Positions 53,430-62,206 of a stretch of DNA of 64,000 nucleotides are shown piece after piece. This stretch comes from Hohaiivirga grylli (lineage in GTDB: Bacteria > Pseudomonadota > Alphaproteobacteria > Rhizobiales > Beijerinckiaceae): positions 558,001-622,000 of the forward strand of contig NZ_JBBYXI010000001.1 of assembly GCF_039655745.1 (NCBI RefSeq). Direction: 5' to 3'. Each line of letters begins with the position of its first letter. Position 1 is the first letter of the stretch. Under the pieces are notes generated by a model. The model worked only from the letters and a program-made list of their open reading frames with translations. It did not search any database and was not told where the DNA came from. Position numbers and translations under genes: made by a program.

Positions 53430-55004
53430 ATGTATCAGACGGCGAATAACAGCCCAGTGTGGCGTGTTACCCTTGCAAACCTAGAAGAAACAAGGGACTT
53501 TGCCCGTGTCCTCAGTGAAGAGCTGAAGGCCGGAGATACAATTGCCCTGAGCGGCGGTCTTGGTGCTGGTAAAACAGCTCTGGCACGCTTTTTAATTCAG
53601 GCTCTTGTTAAAGATGCAGAGCTTGAGGTTCCGAGCCCAACCTTTACCCTGATCCAGAATTACGAGGGTTATGCCCGTCATGAGCCATGCCCGATTGTCC
53701 ATGCAGACTTTTACCGTCTGGGCAATGAGGATGAACTGGTTGAACTCGGTTGGGAAGAGCAGGTTGAGGGTGCGGTTGTTCTGATAGAATGGGCTGAACG
53801 GGCACCTTCCGCTTTGCCGGCCTCCTATCTGAATATCACCATGGAACTTGATTTTACGGATTCCAACAAACGCCTCGCGATTGTCACGGCAACAGGTGAT
53901 ATGATTCCAAGGCTTGAGCGCCTTGAGGCAACCCAGAGTATTCTGCGAAAGAGCGGCTGGAATGATGCACGCCGCGTGACAATGCAAGGTGATGCATCGT
54001 CTCGTCTTTATGAGCGCCTCGTTCGCCCGAATGGTGAGACATCCATTCTGATGATTTCACCGGCACGCCCTGATGGCCCGCCTATTCGACGGGGCAAATC
54101 TTACAGCACGATTGCAAAGCTGGCAGAGAACATTAACGCTTTTGTTGCCATGGACAGAGGCCTGCGTGCCTTAGGCTTCAGTGCGCCAAAAATTTATGGC
54201 GAAGACTTGGAAGCTGGTCTTCTGGTGATTGAAGATCTCGGCAGTGAGCCTGTTGTTGATGGCAATGGCCCAATTCCTGAGCGCTATGCTGAAGCTACGA
54301 CATTGCTGTCACGCCTGCATAGTACCGTACTACCGCAGGTATTGCCGGTTGCTGATGGCGTAGATCACATTCTGCCACCATACGATATGGAGGCACTGCT
54401 TATTGAGGTTGATCTCTTGCTGGAATGGTATGTCCCCCATATCGCCAACCGCATGCTGTCATCACCTGCTAAATTTGAATTTGCCAACTTGTGGGCTGCA
54501 ACACTTAAGGAAATTACTGAGGCAACCCCAACCTGGACACTCCGCGATTTCCACTCACCCAATCTGATCTGGTTGCCAGAGCGTGAAGGTGTCAAACGGC
54601 TAGGTGTCATTGATTTTCAGGATGCCGTTCTTGGGCACCCAAGCTACGACGTTGCATCACTCTTGCAGGATGCCCGTGTTGACGTGGCTCCTGATCTGGA
54701 ACTGAAACTCCTTGGCCATTACATCCGCGAGCGCCGTGCACTGGATGAAACTTTTGATATGGCCAGTTTTGCCCGAGCCTATGCAATCATGGGCGCCCAG
54801 CGTGCAACAAAAATACTCGGTATATTTGCACGTCTGGATAAGCGGGATCATAAACCACAGTATCTTAATCACCTGCCACGCATTGAAAATTATCTGCGTC
54901 GTAATCTGGCACATCCTGCTTTGGCCCAGCTTAAAGAATGGTTCGATGCCTATCTGCCGCATCTGTCCAAAACGCAGAATACGCAAAATAACGATGAGGC
55001 ATAA
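53430..55004 (+). CDS. tsaE: fusion of TsaE ATPase and AmgK-like sugar kinase
   Basis: 524 residues from the ATG at 53430 (AGGA nine bases upstream). Residues 1-160 are TsaE (GGLGAGKTALARF P-loop, SPTFTLIQNYEG, HADFYRL, LIEWAE), part of the complex that makes threonylcarbamoyl-adenosine-37 in tRNA. Residues 175-510 are an aminoglycoside-phosphotransferase-fold kinase with LRDFHSPNLIWLP (catalytic Asp/Asn) and IDFQDAVLGHPSYDVAS. With murU directly after it (no gap), the kinase half is best read as AmgK, which makes MurNAc-1-phosphate in peptidoglycan recycling. The fusion joins two unrelated pathways. Confidence 0.9.
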   Translation: MYQTANNSPVWRVTLANLEETRDFARVLSEELKAGDTIALSGGLGAGKTALARFLIQALVKDAELEVPSPTFTLIQNYEGYARHEPCPIVHADFYRLGNEDELVELGWEEQVEGAVVLIEWAERAPSALPASYLNITMELDFTDSNKRLAIVTATGDMIPRLERLEATQSILRKSGWNDARRVTMQGDASSRLYERLVRPNGETSILMISPARPDGPPIRRGKSYSTIAKLAENINAFVAMDRGLRALGFSAPKIYGEDLEAGLLVIEDLGSEPVVDGNGPIPERYAEATTLLSRLHSTVLPQVLPVADGVDHILPPYDMEALLIEVDLLLEWYVPHIANRMLSSPAKFEFANLWAATLKEITEATPTWTLRDFHSPNLIWLPEREGVKRLGVIDFQDAVLGHPSYDVASLLQDARVDVAPDLELKLLGHYIRERRALDETFDMASFARAYAIMGAQRATKILGIFARLDKRDHKPQYLNHLPRIENYLRRNLAHPALAQLKEWFDAYLPHLSKTQNTQNNDEA

Positions 55005-55772
55005 ATGGCTTCCAAGAAGAAAGAAACAATCAGCCCTCATAAGGCAGTCAGCCGGGCAATGGTATTGGCCGCTGGCCTTGGAAAACGTATGCGGCCTCTG
55101 ACCGATACGATGCCCAAGCCTCTGGTTCCCGTTTGTGGAAAGTCGTTGATTGATTATTCTCTGGATCGTGTCGCTGAGGCTGGCATTACAGAGGTTGTTG
55201 TTAATGTTCATTATCTGGCTGATCAGCTTGAAGAGCATTTGTCTCATCGCAAGGCGCCGCATATTACCATTTCTGATGAGCGGGGAGAGCTGCTTGAGAC
55301 TGCTGGTGGGATCAAGAAAGCAATGCCGTATCTGGTTGCAGGCCAGAGCCAGCCTGAACCATTTCTCATTCTGAATTCTGACGAGCTCTGGATTGAGGGT
55401 GCGCACCCAAATATTGAGCGGATGCTTGAGCACTGGAATCCTGAGCAGATGGATATTCTGCTGCTTCTGGCATCCAATGTTGCAAGCATCGGCTATAGCG
55501 GTAAAGGCGACTTCCTGATGGATACATTAGGACGTCTGCAAAGGCGTCCTGAAGGTGAAATGGCTGCCTTTGTTTATGCGGGTGTCGCCATTGCCAAGCC
55601 TGAGCTGTTTGATGATATCCCGGCTGGTCCCGTTTCAATGAACCTGCTTTTTGACAGGGCTATTGCCAAAGAACGTTTGTATGGCCTGAGGCTGGATGGC
55701 ATCTGGCTGCATGTCGGAACAGTTGAAGCAATAGCTGAGGCGGAAGCCTGTGTAGAAGCAAGCACCCGCTAA
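55005..55772 (+). CDS. murU: MurU-like nucleotidyltransferase
   Basis: 255 residues; ATG immediately follows the TAA of the preceding gene, so the two are translationally linked. Nucleotidyltransferase motif VLAAGLGKRMRPLTDTMPKP (about 20-39), then FLILNSDELW for the metal Asp and HVGTVEAIAEAE at the end. MurU converts MurNAc-1-P and UTP into UDP-MurNAc, bypassing de novo synthesis during wall recycling. Convergent with the cytX-like gene, whose stop is two bases away. Confidence 0.88.
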   Translation: MASKKKETISPHKAVSRAMVLAAGLGKRMRPLTDTMPKPLVPVCGKSLIDYSLDRVAEAGITEVVVNVHYLADQLEEHLSHRKAPHITISDERGELLETAGGIKKAMPYLVAGQSQPEPFLILNSDELWIEGAHPNIERMLEHWNPEQMDILLLLASNVASIGYSGKGDFLMDTLGRLQRRPEGEMAAFVYAGVAIAKPELFDDIPAGPVSMNLLFDRAIAKERLYGLRLDGIWLHVGTVEAIAEAEACVEASTR

Positions 55773-55773
55773 G

Positions 55774-56994
55774 CTATGACTTGGTTGTGGTTGATGCTTT
55801 CAGGAGGTGCGATCGGGCAGATTTCCTGATAAGCACATGGATGATTGCTGTCAGAACAATACTGCTTAATCCGCCACCAAGAGGGCTGCCTAACCTGCTG
55901 CAGATGAAGAAAGCTGCAAAGCCGAGGCCAAGAGAGATAAGGCCACTAAAGTTAAATCTGCTACTGCGGGCATCATGGCGTAACAGGAAATAATCTGTCA
56001 GCAGGATTGCGGCCATTGGTGCAAAGATGGCTCCGATAAACATCAGAAAGTTTTCATAGATATTGCTGTAGAGCGCCAGCAATGTACCGATTGAGATGAC
56101 AGCAATACTCAAACCTTTCTCAGGTAATTCTGGCACGATATTTCGTGCAGAGGCCACTGCTGAATAAACATCAAGAAAAGTTGTCATGATTGTTGAAAGG
56201 GCAACGATACTCAGAGCAACAATTCCAAGGCCTGCTGCCAGTAACATTGGGGTTGGGTCTGCCTCGCCCGTATAAAGTGCACCTATAAAGCCAATGCCGT
56301 ACATCCACAGGCTGCCCACAAGATATCCAAGGCTTGGTGCCAGTGTAGCTGCAGATGCGCTGCGCGAGCGATATGCATAATCTGCGACCAGAGGCAGCCA
56401 GCTTAAAGGCATAATGAATGAAAGCTCAAAGGCTTTACTGAATGGCATGGGTGGTTCTGGAGACACAGATATAGCTGATGCATCACCTGCTTTTCCCCAT
56501 AATACCCAGCTTATAAAAACTGTTAACAGGAAGAGCAGAATAACCGTAATTGTATTCTTCCGTTGGCGTCCCTCAACCTCCCAAAGGCTCCATAAGCCAA
56601 TGAGAGCACCCATGATGACGATGGCGATTGTTGTAGCCTCAATATTCCATAGCTTATTGATGATGCCACCAAGAGCAAGCCCACTCTGCTGAACCATCAC
56701 CGCTGCCCAGCCAATCAGCTGAATGACATTGGCGACTGATAACAGCCATGAGCCTCTCTGGCCGAATGAGATGCGTGTACACATGATTGATGGCATTTTT
56801 TCTCGAAAGCCGATCAGTGCAACCAACCCCAATAAAATGACCCCAACAATATGCCCAAGAAGAATTGCCCATAAACCCGGCCATAGACCAGCGGCAGCAA
56901 TCATGCCTCCCGTCATAATTTCTGCAACGGATACTGCTGCTCCGAACCAGAGTAGGGCAAGGGAGAACCATGAATAACTATGGGTTGTTTGCAT
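55774..56994 (-). CDS. cytX: CytX-like hydroxymethylpyrimidine permease (NCS1 family)
   Basis: 406 residues from the ATG at 56994 (GGGAAGAG upstream; a second ATG at 57009 has no ribosome site). Twelve hydrophobic helices of the nucleobase:cation symporter-1 type: LLWFGAAVSVAEIMTGGMIA, ISFGQRGSWLLSVANVIQLIGW, and MPLSWLPLVADYAYR. A TPP riboswitch stands directly upstream on the same strand, which marks the CytX branch that imports the thiamine pyrimidine precursor rather than cytosine. The cell therefore probably salvages thiamine precursors. Confidence 0.92.
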   Translation of the reverse strand: MQTTHSYSWFSLALLWFGAAVSVAEIMTGGMIAAAGLWPGLWAILLGHIVGVILLGLVALIGFREKMPSIMCTRISFGQRGSWLLSVANVIQLIGWAAVMVQQSGLALGGIINKLWNIEATTIAIVIMGALIGLWSLWEVEGRQRKNTITVILLFLLTVFISWVLWGKAGDASAISVSPEPPMPFSKAFELSFIMPLSWLPLVADYAYRSRSASAATLAPSLGYLVGSLWMYGIGFIGALYTGEADPTPMLLAAGLGIVALSIVALSTIMTTFLDVYSAVASARNIVPELPEKGLSIAVISIGTLLALYSNIYENFLMFIGAIFAPMAAILLTDYFLLRHDARSSRFNFSGLISLGLGFAAFFICSRLGSPLGGGLSSIVLTAIIHVLIRKSARSHLLKASTTTKS

Positions 56995-57072
56995 AATCTC
57001 TTCCCGCATAAACAGTTTGAATGGCAGAAAGGTAGATAGGGCAGGCAGCGAGGATAGCAGGCTGGTGTCTCA

Positions 57073-57150
57073 TCCGAAGTCCCTACAGCAGTACAAACTG
57101 CATCAGGTTCAATGGGTATTATCTCAGCCCAGTTGGGCACCCCATTCGGT
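57073..57150 (-). promoter_or_regulatory. TPP (THI-element) riboswitch of cytX
   Basis: On the minus strand the conserved THI parts appear in order: GGGGTGCCC, CTGGGCTGAGA, ACCC, TTGAACCTGATGCAG, and GTAGGGA. A closing P1 stem is formed by CCGAA and TTCGG at the two ends. The spacer to the cytX start (about 80 bases) leaves room for an expression platform; no strong terminator stem is evident, so translational control is likely. Confidence 0.93.
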
Positions 57151-57328
57151 TTCAAAATCCCCATACGTTTCGTAAAGGGAGTACAGAGAAGATATAGGCA
57201 CATTTCAGATTGGGAAAAATCGACTTTCGTTGCAGAGCATTGACGGAATAAATCAAATGGCTTTTCTTCCTGAACAAACAGGCATATTGAGGGAATATGT
57301 GCTGTTATGATGTGCTGAGGATAGGAAT

Positions 57329-58549
57329 GTGCGTAGTGAAGAGCAGAGTTTGATGCCGCCATCAGCAAGGCTGACAGAAACCGTGACATTGAGCATTCTG
57401 ATTGCGATCAGCTTATCTCATCTTATGAATGATGTTGTGCAATCCCTGATTCCCTCAATGTATCCACTGATTAAAGACAGCCTGCATCTCAGCTTCAGGC
57501 AGATTGGTTTAATACAACTGGTTTTCCAGTTGACAGCTTCAATTCTGCAGCCGGTTGTTGGTATCTATACGGACAAGAAACCACAGCCCTTTTCACTGGC
57601 TGTAGGGATGGGATTATCGCTTATCGGTATTCTGCTGCTCTCCCATGCCACTTCATATACCCAGATACTGGTTGCTGTTGCGTTCGTTGGTATGGGGTCT
57701 TCGATTTTTCATCCTGAAGCTTCACGTGTTGCACGTATGGCGTCGGGTGGGCGCCACGGAATGGCACAATCTGTCTTTCAGGTGGGTGGATATGCCGGCT
57801 CTGCTTTTGGGCCACTGCTGGCAGCTCTTTTCATAATTCCATACGGACAGAGCAGTCTTCTGTGGTTCTCACTGGTTGCGGTTGTTGCAATTGGCGTTCT
57901 GGCATGGATCGGGATGTGGATGCGTGACCAGCGCAAGGCCAGCAAGAAAACAGGTCTTAAAAGCGTTGAGCCACCTGTTGGCATCTCTTCACTACGTATC
58001 AAGATCATTCTCTCTATTCTGGTTTTGCTGGTCTTCTCCAAGGCCTTCTATATGGCCAGCATGTCCAGTTATTTTACCTTCTACCTGAAAGAAACATTCC
58101 ATGTTTCAAACAGTGAAGCTCTGCATTATTTGTTCTACTTCCTTGGTGCTGTGGCTGTTGGTACACTGGTTGGCGGGCCGATAGGAGATCGTATCGGACG
58201 CAAGGCTGTTATCTGGTTCTCAATTCTTGGCGCTCTACCCTTCACGTTGATGCTGCCTTACGCAAATCTGTTCTGGACGGGTCTTCTCGCCATTGTAATT
58301 GGCCTGATTATATCATCAGCCTTCTCATCAATTGTTGTATATGCGCAAGAGCTTAATCCCGGGAAAGTCGGGATGATTGCCGGTCTGTTCTTTGGGCTCT
58401 CATTTGGTGTTGGTGGTTTAGGAGCCGCTGTTCTTGGGGAGCTCGCTGACCACACCAGCATAAGTTTCGTCTATCACATCTGCTCTTATCTGCCAGCAAT
58501 TGGGCTTCTGACAGTTTTCCTTCCCGGACGGAAAAGCGTGCGCGGCTAA
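57329..58549 (+). CDS. fsr: MFS efflux protein, fosmidomycin-resistance (Fsr) type
   Basis: 406 residues with 12 predicted helices. Typical Fsr text: SHLMNDVVQSLIPSMYPLIK, GMGSSIFHPEASRVARMASG, and VFQVGGYAGSAFGPLLAALF. GTG start at 57329 with GAGG upstream; ATG 57353 is an alternative. Probably a proton-driven exporter of small phosphonate-like or other drugs; the true substrate in this organism is unknown. Monocistronic, own terminator. Confidence 0.9.
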   Translation: MRSEEQSLMPPSARLTETVTLSILIAISLSHLMNDVVQSLIPSMYPLIKDSLHLSFRQIGLIQLVFQLTASILQPVVGIYTDKKPQPFSLAVGMGLSLIGILLLSHATSYTQILVAVAFVGMGSSIFHPEASRVARMASGGRHGMAQSVFQVGGYAGSAFGPLLAALFIIPYGQSSLLWFSLVAVVAIGVLAWIGMWMRDQRKASKKTGLKSVEPPVGISSLRIKIILSILVLLVFSKAFYMASMSSYFTFYLKETFHVSNSEALHYLFYFLGAVAVGTLVGGPIGDRIGRKAVIWFSILGALPFTLMLPYANLFWTGLLAIVIGLIISSAFSSIVVYAQELNPGKVGMIAGLFFGLSFGVGGLGAAVLGELADHTSISFVYHICSYLPAIGLLTVFLPGRKSVRG

Positions 58550-58558
58550 GATTTAAAA

Positions 58559-58582
58559 AAAGGCCACCAGAAGGTGGCCTTT
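58559..58582. terminator. bidirectional terminator between fsr and the ABC operon
   Basis: AAAGGCCACC (58559-58568) and GGTGGCCTTT (58573-58582) make a perfect 10-bp stem over AGAA, flanked by A- and T-runs on both sides. It can end both convergent transcripts. Confidence 0.9.
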
Positions 58583-58585
58583 TTG

Positions 58586-59380
58586 TTATCCAACGAGTAG
58601 ACGGTCTTCCGAAATGTCCTCATTTCTGACCCTGCGAAACTGGGCGAGCAGATCCTCAATTGTGAGATCTTTCCGGTGGCTGCCTGATGCATCAAAAATG
58701 ATATTACCTTCATGCAACATGATGGTGCGTGTGCCCATATCCAATGCCTGTCGCATGGAGTGGGTGACCATTAAAACCGTGAGTCCATAGCGTTCGGCAA
58801 AGCGTTTTGTCAGATCAAGAACAAACTCTGCATTGCGTGGATCAAGAGCTGCCGTGTGCTCGTCCAGAAGAAGAACGCTGGAGGGTGACAGAGTTGCCAT
58901 CACAAGTGATAGAGCCTGTCTCTGTCCGCCGGATAATGAACCCATTGGCTGGCTCAGGTTATCTTCAAGGCCCAGTCCGAGTTCTGAGATGCGGCCTTTT
59001 ACAGTCTCAATATAATGGCGGTTCAGGGCACGTCTGAAAGTGCGCCTTCTGCCACGTGCTGAGGCAAGTGCAAGATTCTCTGCAATGGAGAGATCGCCGC
59101 AGCTTCCCAGTAACGGATCCTGAAAGACGCGGGCAATATAGGTTGCGCGCTGTTCTGCTGGCAGCTTGGTCACATCTGTATTAGAGACCATGATCCGGCC
59201 ACCGCTTAAAGGCACATCGCCGGCGATAGAGCCAAGAAGTGTCGATTTACCCGCGCCGTTTGAACCAATGATGCAGGCAAATTCACCATTCTCAAGACGA
59301 AGGGAGATATCTTTCAAAGCCCGGCGCTCATTTGGCGTGCCGGGATTGAAGGTGATGGAGAGGTTCTGGACTTCGATCAT
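58586..59380 (-). CDS. ABC transporter ATP-binding protein (TrpXYZ-type importer)
   Basis: 264 residues. Walker A GSNGAGKST (about 38-46), signature LSGGQRQAL, Walker B VLLLDEHTAALD, then MVTHSMRQALDMGT. Third gene of a minus-strand cassette (binding protein, permease, ATPase); its ATG overlaps the permease stop by 4 bases. It powers import of the ligand of the upstream binding protein. The first residues (MIEVQNLSITFNPGTPNERR) are normal for the family. Confidence 0.93.
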   Translation of the reverse strand: MIEVQNLSITFNPGTPNERRALKDISLRLENGEFACIIGSNGAGKSTLLGSIAGDVPLSGGRIMVSNTDVTKLPAEQRATYIARVFQDPLLGSCGDLSIAENLALASARGRRRTFRRALNRHYIETVKGRISELGLGLEDNLSQPMGSLSGGQRQALSLVMATLSPSSVLLLDEHTAALDPRNAEFVLDLTKRFAERYGLTVLMVTHSMRQALDMGTRTIMLHEGNIIFDASGSHRKDLTIEDLLAQFRRVRNEDISEDRLLVG

Positions 59381-60273
59381 GCGAAGACCTTCTTCTTGAG
59401 TTTAGGTACGACAAGGGCGATCAGAACAATCAATGCCGTGACGAGGTTGAGATCAGAAGCTTTAAAGCCTAAGAAATCAACATCCATAGCTAATTGTATA
59501 ACCATACGATAAACGATCGCGCCTACAATGCAGGCAAGTAAACGTACCCATATTTTACGTGAAGGGATGAGAGTCTCGCTGATGATAACTGCGGCTAGTC
59601 CAACAACAATAGTACCTGTTCCAAGACTTGCATCAGCGGAGCCGTTGGCTTGAGCATATATAGAGCCACCAAGACCAACTAAGGCGTTTGAAATCATCAT
59701 ACCTATAATTACCTGACGGCTGGTATTGATACCTTGCGCACGAGACATTCTAATGTTCGCACCGGTAGCGCGCATTGATAAACCAAGTTCACTATTTAAG
59801 AACCAACTCAAGATGACAAAAGCAGCTATTACAAAGGCGGCCAAGACTATAGGCCGAGTATACATCTCTGGGAGCCCAGCTGAATTAGCTAGATGAATAA
59901 AGGGTGTTAGAATAGTTTCATCATTCAACAGGCCCATCGTAGCGGCCCCCTGCATGACGCGGATATTGATGGAGTAAAGCGCCGTCATGGTCAGGATGGA
60001 TGCCAGAAGGTGCAAGATACCCCAGCGAACAGAAAAATAGGCCGTGGCTAGCCCCCCAAGACTACCGGCAAACATTCCCATCAGGGTTGCAAGCCAAGGG
60101 TTCCAGCCTGAAATGCTGATTAATGTTGCAGTAACTGCCGCACCAAGCGGGAAAGACCCGTCGACGGTGAGATCAGGGAAGTCAAGAATTCGGAAAGACA
60201 AATAAACTGCCAATGCGACAAAGGCGTAGATCAGTCCTGCTTCAATGCCTCCAATGAAAGCAAATAAGCTCAT
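59377..60273 (-). CDS. ABC transporter permease (TrpXYZ-type importer)
   Basis: 298 residues, about nine hydrophobic helices. The N-terminal block LIYAFVALAVYLSFRILDFP and DLTVDGSFPLGAAV are characteristic of the permease family that works with TrpX-like binding proteins and is distantly related to branched-chain amino-acid permeases. MSRAQGINTSRQVIIGMMIS is the expected coupling loop. Probably imports an amino acid or similar small ligand. Confidence 0.92.
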   Translation of the reverse strand: MSLFAFIGGIEAGLIYAFVALAVYLSFRILDFPDLTVDGSFPLGAAVTATLISISGWNPWLATLMGMFAGSLGGLATAYFSVRWGILHLLASILTMTALYSINIRVMQGAATMGLLNDETILTPFIHLANSAGLPEMYTRPIVLAAFVIAAFVILSWFLNSELGLSMRATGANIRMSRAQGINTSRQVIIGMMISNALVGLGGSIYAQANGSADASLGTGTIVVGLAAVIISETLIPSRKIWVRLLACIVGAIVYRMVIQLAMDVDFLGFKASDLNLVTALIVLIALVVPKLKKKVFA

Positions 60274-60436
60274 TTTCCGCCCTTTCCGGCAACTTCCATA
60301 GTCACGTTTCCTCGTTTAGAGAGAAGTTGAGGTAAGCCTGTAAGCCTTCCTGAAAATTCTTTTGAAGCAACTAACGCGAATATTGCGTATGAGTCCAGAA
60401 CTCAGAGCAATTTTCTAACAACTGCTCAAAAAGAAA

Positions 60437-60468
60437 TTCCCGCACTGTCTATTTATCCAATGCGGGAA
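60437..60468 (-). terminator. attenuator-like hairpin between binding protein and permease genes
   Basis: On the minus strand TTCCCGCA (arm 60461-60468) pairs with TGCGGGAA (arm 60437-60444) and is followed by TTTCTTTTT. It should reduce transcription into the permease and ATPase, giving more binding protein than membrane parts. Confidence 0.7.
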
Positions 60469-60479
60469 ACAACCTGTGC

Positions 60480-61457
60480 TTACTCGACGTTCTTTTTAGC
60501 TTTCTTGAGAAGGTCTTCAGGTATAACCAGCCCGATGGTTTTTGCTGTTTTACTGTTCAGATAAAGCTCTGAGCCTTTGCCATAGCGAACAGGAAGATCA
60601 GAAATTTTCTGCCCCTCAAGAATGGCAATAACCTGATCGCCTGTCTGCTTTCCCATATCATAGTAGTTGAAACCGAGGGAGGCGATTGCGCCGCGCATAA
60701 CACTATCTGTATCACCCGTGTAAAGTGGGATTTTTGCGTTGTTTGTTACGCGGATTGCAGATTCCAGCGCTGAAATAATGGTGTTGTCGGTCGGCACGTA
60801 AATGACATCGGCCTTGCCGACCAGTGAGCGGGCAGCAGCCTGAACATCCGCAGATTTTGTTGCAGGACCATCAACGACCTTATAACCCTTCTGTGCTGCA
60901 ATTTCCTTGAACTGGGAAATACTGACAACCGAGTTTGCCTCGCCTGGATTATAAATAACACCGATTGTCTTCGCTTGCGGTGTCATTTCCTTGATCAGGT
61001 CAATCTGCTCAGCAAGAGGGGCACGATCCGAGGTACCTGTAACATTGCCACCTGGTTTGTCAGCATCGTCAATAAGTTTGGCTGCAACCGGATCCGTAAC
61101 TGCCGAGAATACAATCGGAATATCTTTGGTTGCTGCCATTGCGGCCTGAGCAGATGGAGTTGAGATCGCAACAATGACTGCCGGATTATCGCCAACAAAC
61201 TTGCGGGCAATCTGTGTTGCTATTGATGGCTGGCCCTGTGCATTCTGGAAGATGATTTTGACCTTGCTGTCGTCATAGCCTTTTGCTTTCAGCTCATCTT
61301 GAATGCCGTCACGGATTGCATTGAGGGCAGGGTGGTCAACGATGGAACTAATGGCAACCAAGGACGGCTCTGCTGCATGGGCCATGCTGAAAGGAGCAAG
61401 TGCAAGAAGTCCTGCTGCTGCTTTGAGCATCAGCTGCCTTTTGAATGAGTTCTGCAT
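60480..61457 (-). CDS. ABC transporter substrate-binding protein (TrpX family)
   Basis: 325 residues from the ATG at 61457 (GGAG nine bases upstream). Signal peptide of about 28 residues ending SMAHA. The mature part is a two-lobe periplasmic protein of the TrpX/DUF534-like family: AISSIVDHPALNAIRDGIQD, VAISTPSAQAAMAATKDIPI, and YVPTDNTIISALESAIRV are the usual ligand-lobe segments. Family members bind tryptophan, tyrosine or other small ligands; the ligand here is not known. First gene of the importer cassette. Confidence 0.9.
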   Translation of the reverse strand: MQNSFKRQLMLKAAAGLLALAPFSMAHAAEPSLVAISSIVDHPALNAIRDGIQDELKAKGYDDSKVKIIFQNAQGQPSIATQIARKFVGDNPAVIVAISTPSAQAAMAATKDIPIVFSAVTDPVAAKLIDDADKPGGNVTGTSDRAPLAEQIDLIKEMTPQAKTIGVIYNPGEANSVVSISQFKEIAAQKGYKVVDGPATKSADVQAAARSLVGKADVIYVPTDNTIISALESAIRVTNNAKIPLYTGDTDSVMRGAIASLGFNYYDMGKQTGDQVIAILEGQKISDLPVRYGKGSELYLNSKTAKTIGLVIPEDLLKKAKKNVE

Positions 61458-61569
61458 TATATCCATCTCCACTATGATTGGCTAAGCGCCAGATTGTTGT
61501 AATACATACTGAAATCTATGAAGAGCCGCAATCATTCTGAGTAAGCAAAAAGCCTTATGAAACGCTTGA

Positions 61570-62205
61570 TCATTCAGATGGTTTTGTCCGTTTGCTGTTA
61601 ATGATACGGATTGCCATTTTAAGCGCCTCAGCCGGTGTCATATTGGTTGTATCAATGAGAAAGGCGTCATCTGCGGCTTTCAGAGGGGCTGAACTGCGGC
61701 CAGAATCCCGCTCGTCGCGTTTCTTGAGATCTGCAAGGATATCTTCGTAAGTGTAGCTTTGACCTTTCGCGGATAGTTCCTTGAAGCGACGTTGGGAACG
61801 CTCTTCCAGAGAAGCTGTCACGAACAGCTTCACATCAGCATCCGGGCAGATTACGGTGCCAATATCGCGACCGTCTAAAACAGCTCCCGGAAAGCTTGTT
61901 GCGAATTTTCTCTGATAATCTACCAGAGCAGCTCTCAGGCCGGGGAGAGCCGCAACAACTGAGGCGCCCTCACCCATTTCCCGACCACGCAAATGTGGAT
62001 CAGCAAGAACAGCCTCAGTAATTTCATGGGTCATGGCAATCGCTTGAGGCTCATCCTGTAAATCAAGCCCCTTTTGCGAAAGCAGAAAGGCAACAGCCCG
62101 GTACAATAACCCTGTATCAAGATGCGCAAACTGATAGTGTTGGGCGATCTTGATTGCGAGTGTACCTTTACCGGAAGCTGCTGGGCCATCAATTGCAATG
62201 ATCAT
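61570..62205 (-). CDS. cmk: cytidylate kinase
   Basis: Phosphorylates CMP and dCMP with ATP. 211 residues from the ATG at 62205, which lies one base after the aroA stop, with GGGGA five bases upstream inside aroA; a longer frame is unsupported. P-loop GPAASGKGT (about 7-15), DTGLLYRAVAFLL, DGRDIGTVICPDADVKLFVT, and the lid region RRFKEL. Coupled to aroA, the usual order in alphaproteobacteria. Confidence 0.96.
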   Translation of the reverse strand: MIIAIDGPAASGKGTLAIKIAQHYQFAHLDTGLLYRAVAFLLSQKGLDLQDEPQAIAMTHEITEAVLADPHLRGREMGEGASVVAALPGLRAALVDYQRKFATSFPGAVLDGRDIGTVICPDADVKLFVTASLEERSQRRFKELSAKGQSYTYEDILADLKKRDERDSGRSSAPLKAADDAFLIDTTNMTPAEALKMAIRIINSKRTKPSE

Positions 62206-62206
62206 G

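Noticed and set aside
55774..56994. Permease considered as a cytosine/uracil carrier belonging to the pyrimidine island
   Set aside because: The upstream TPP riboswitch shows that it belongs to thiamine precursor salvage, and it lies more than 20 kb from the island.
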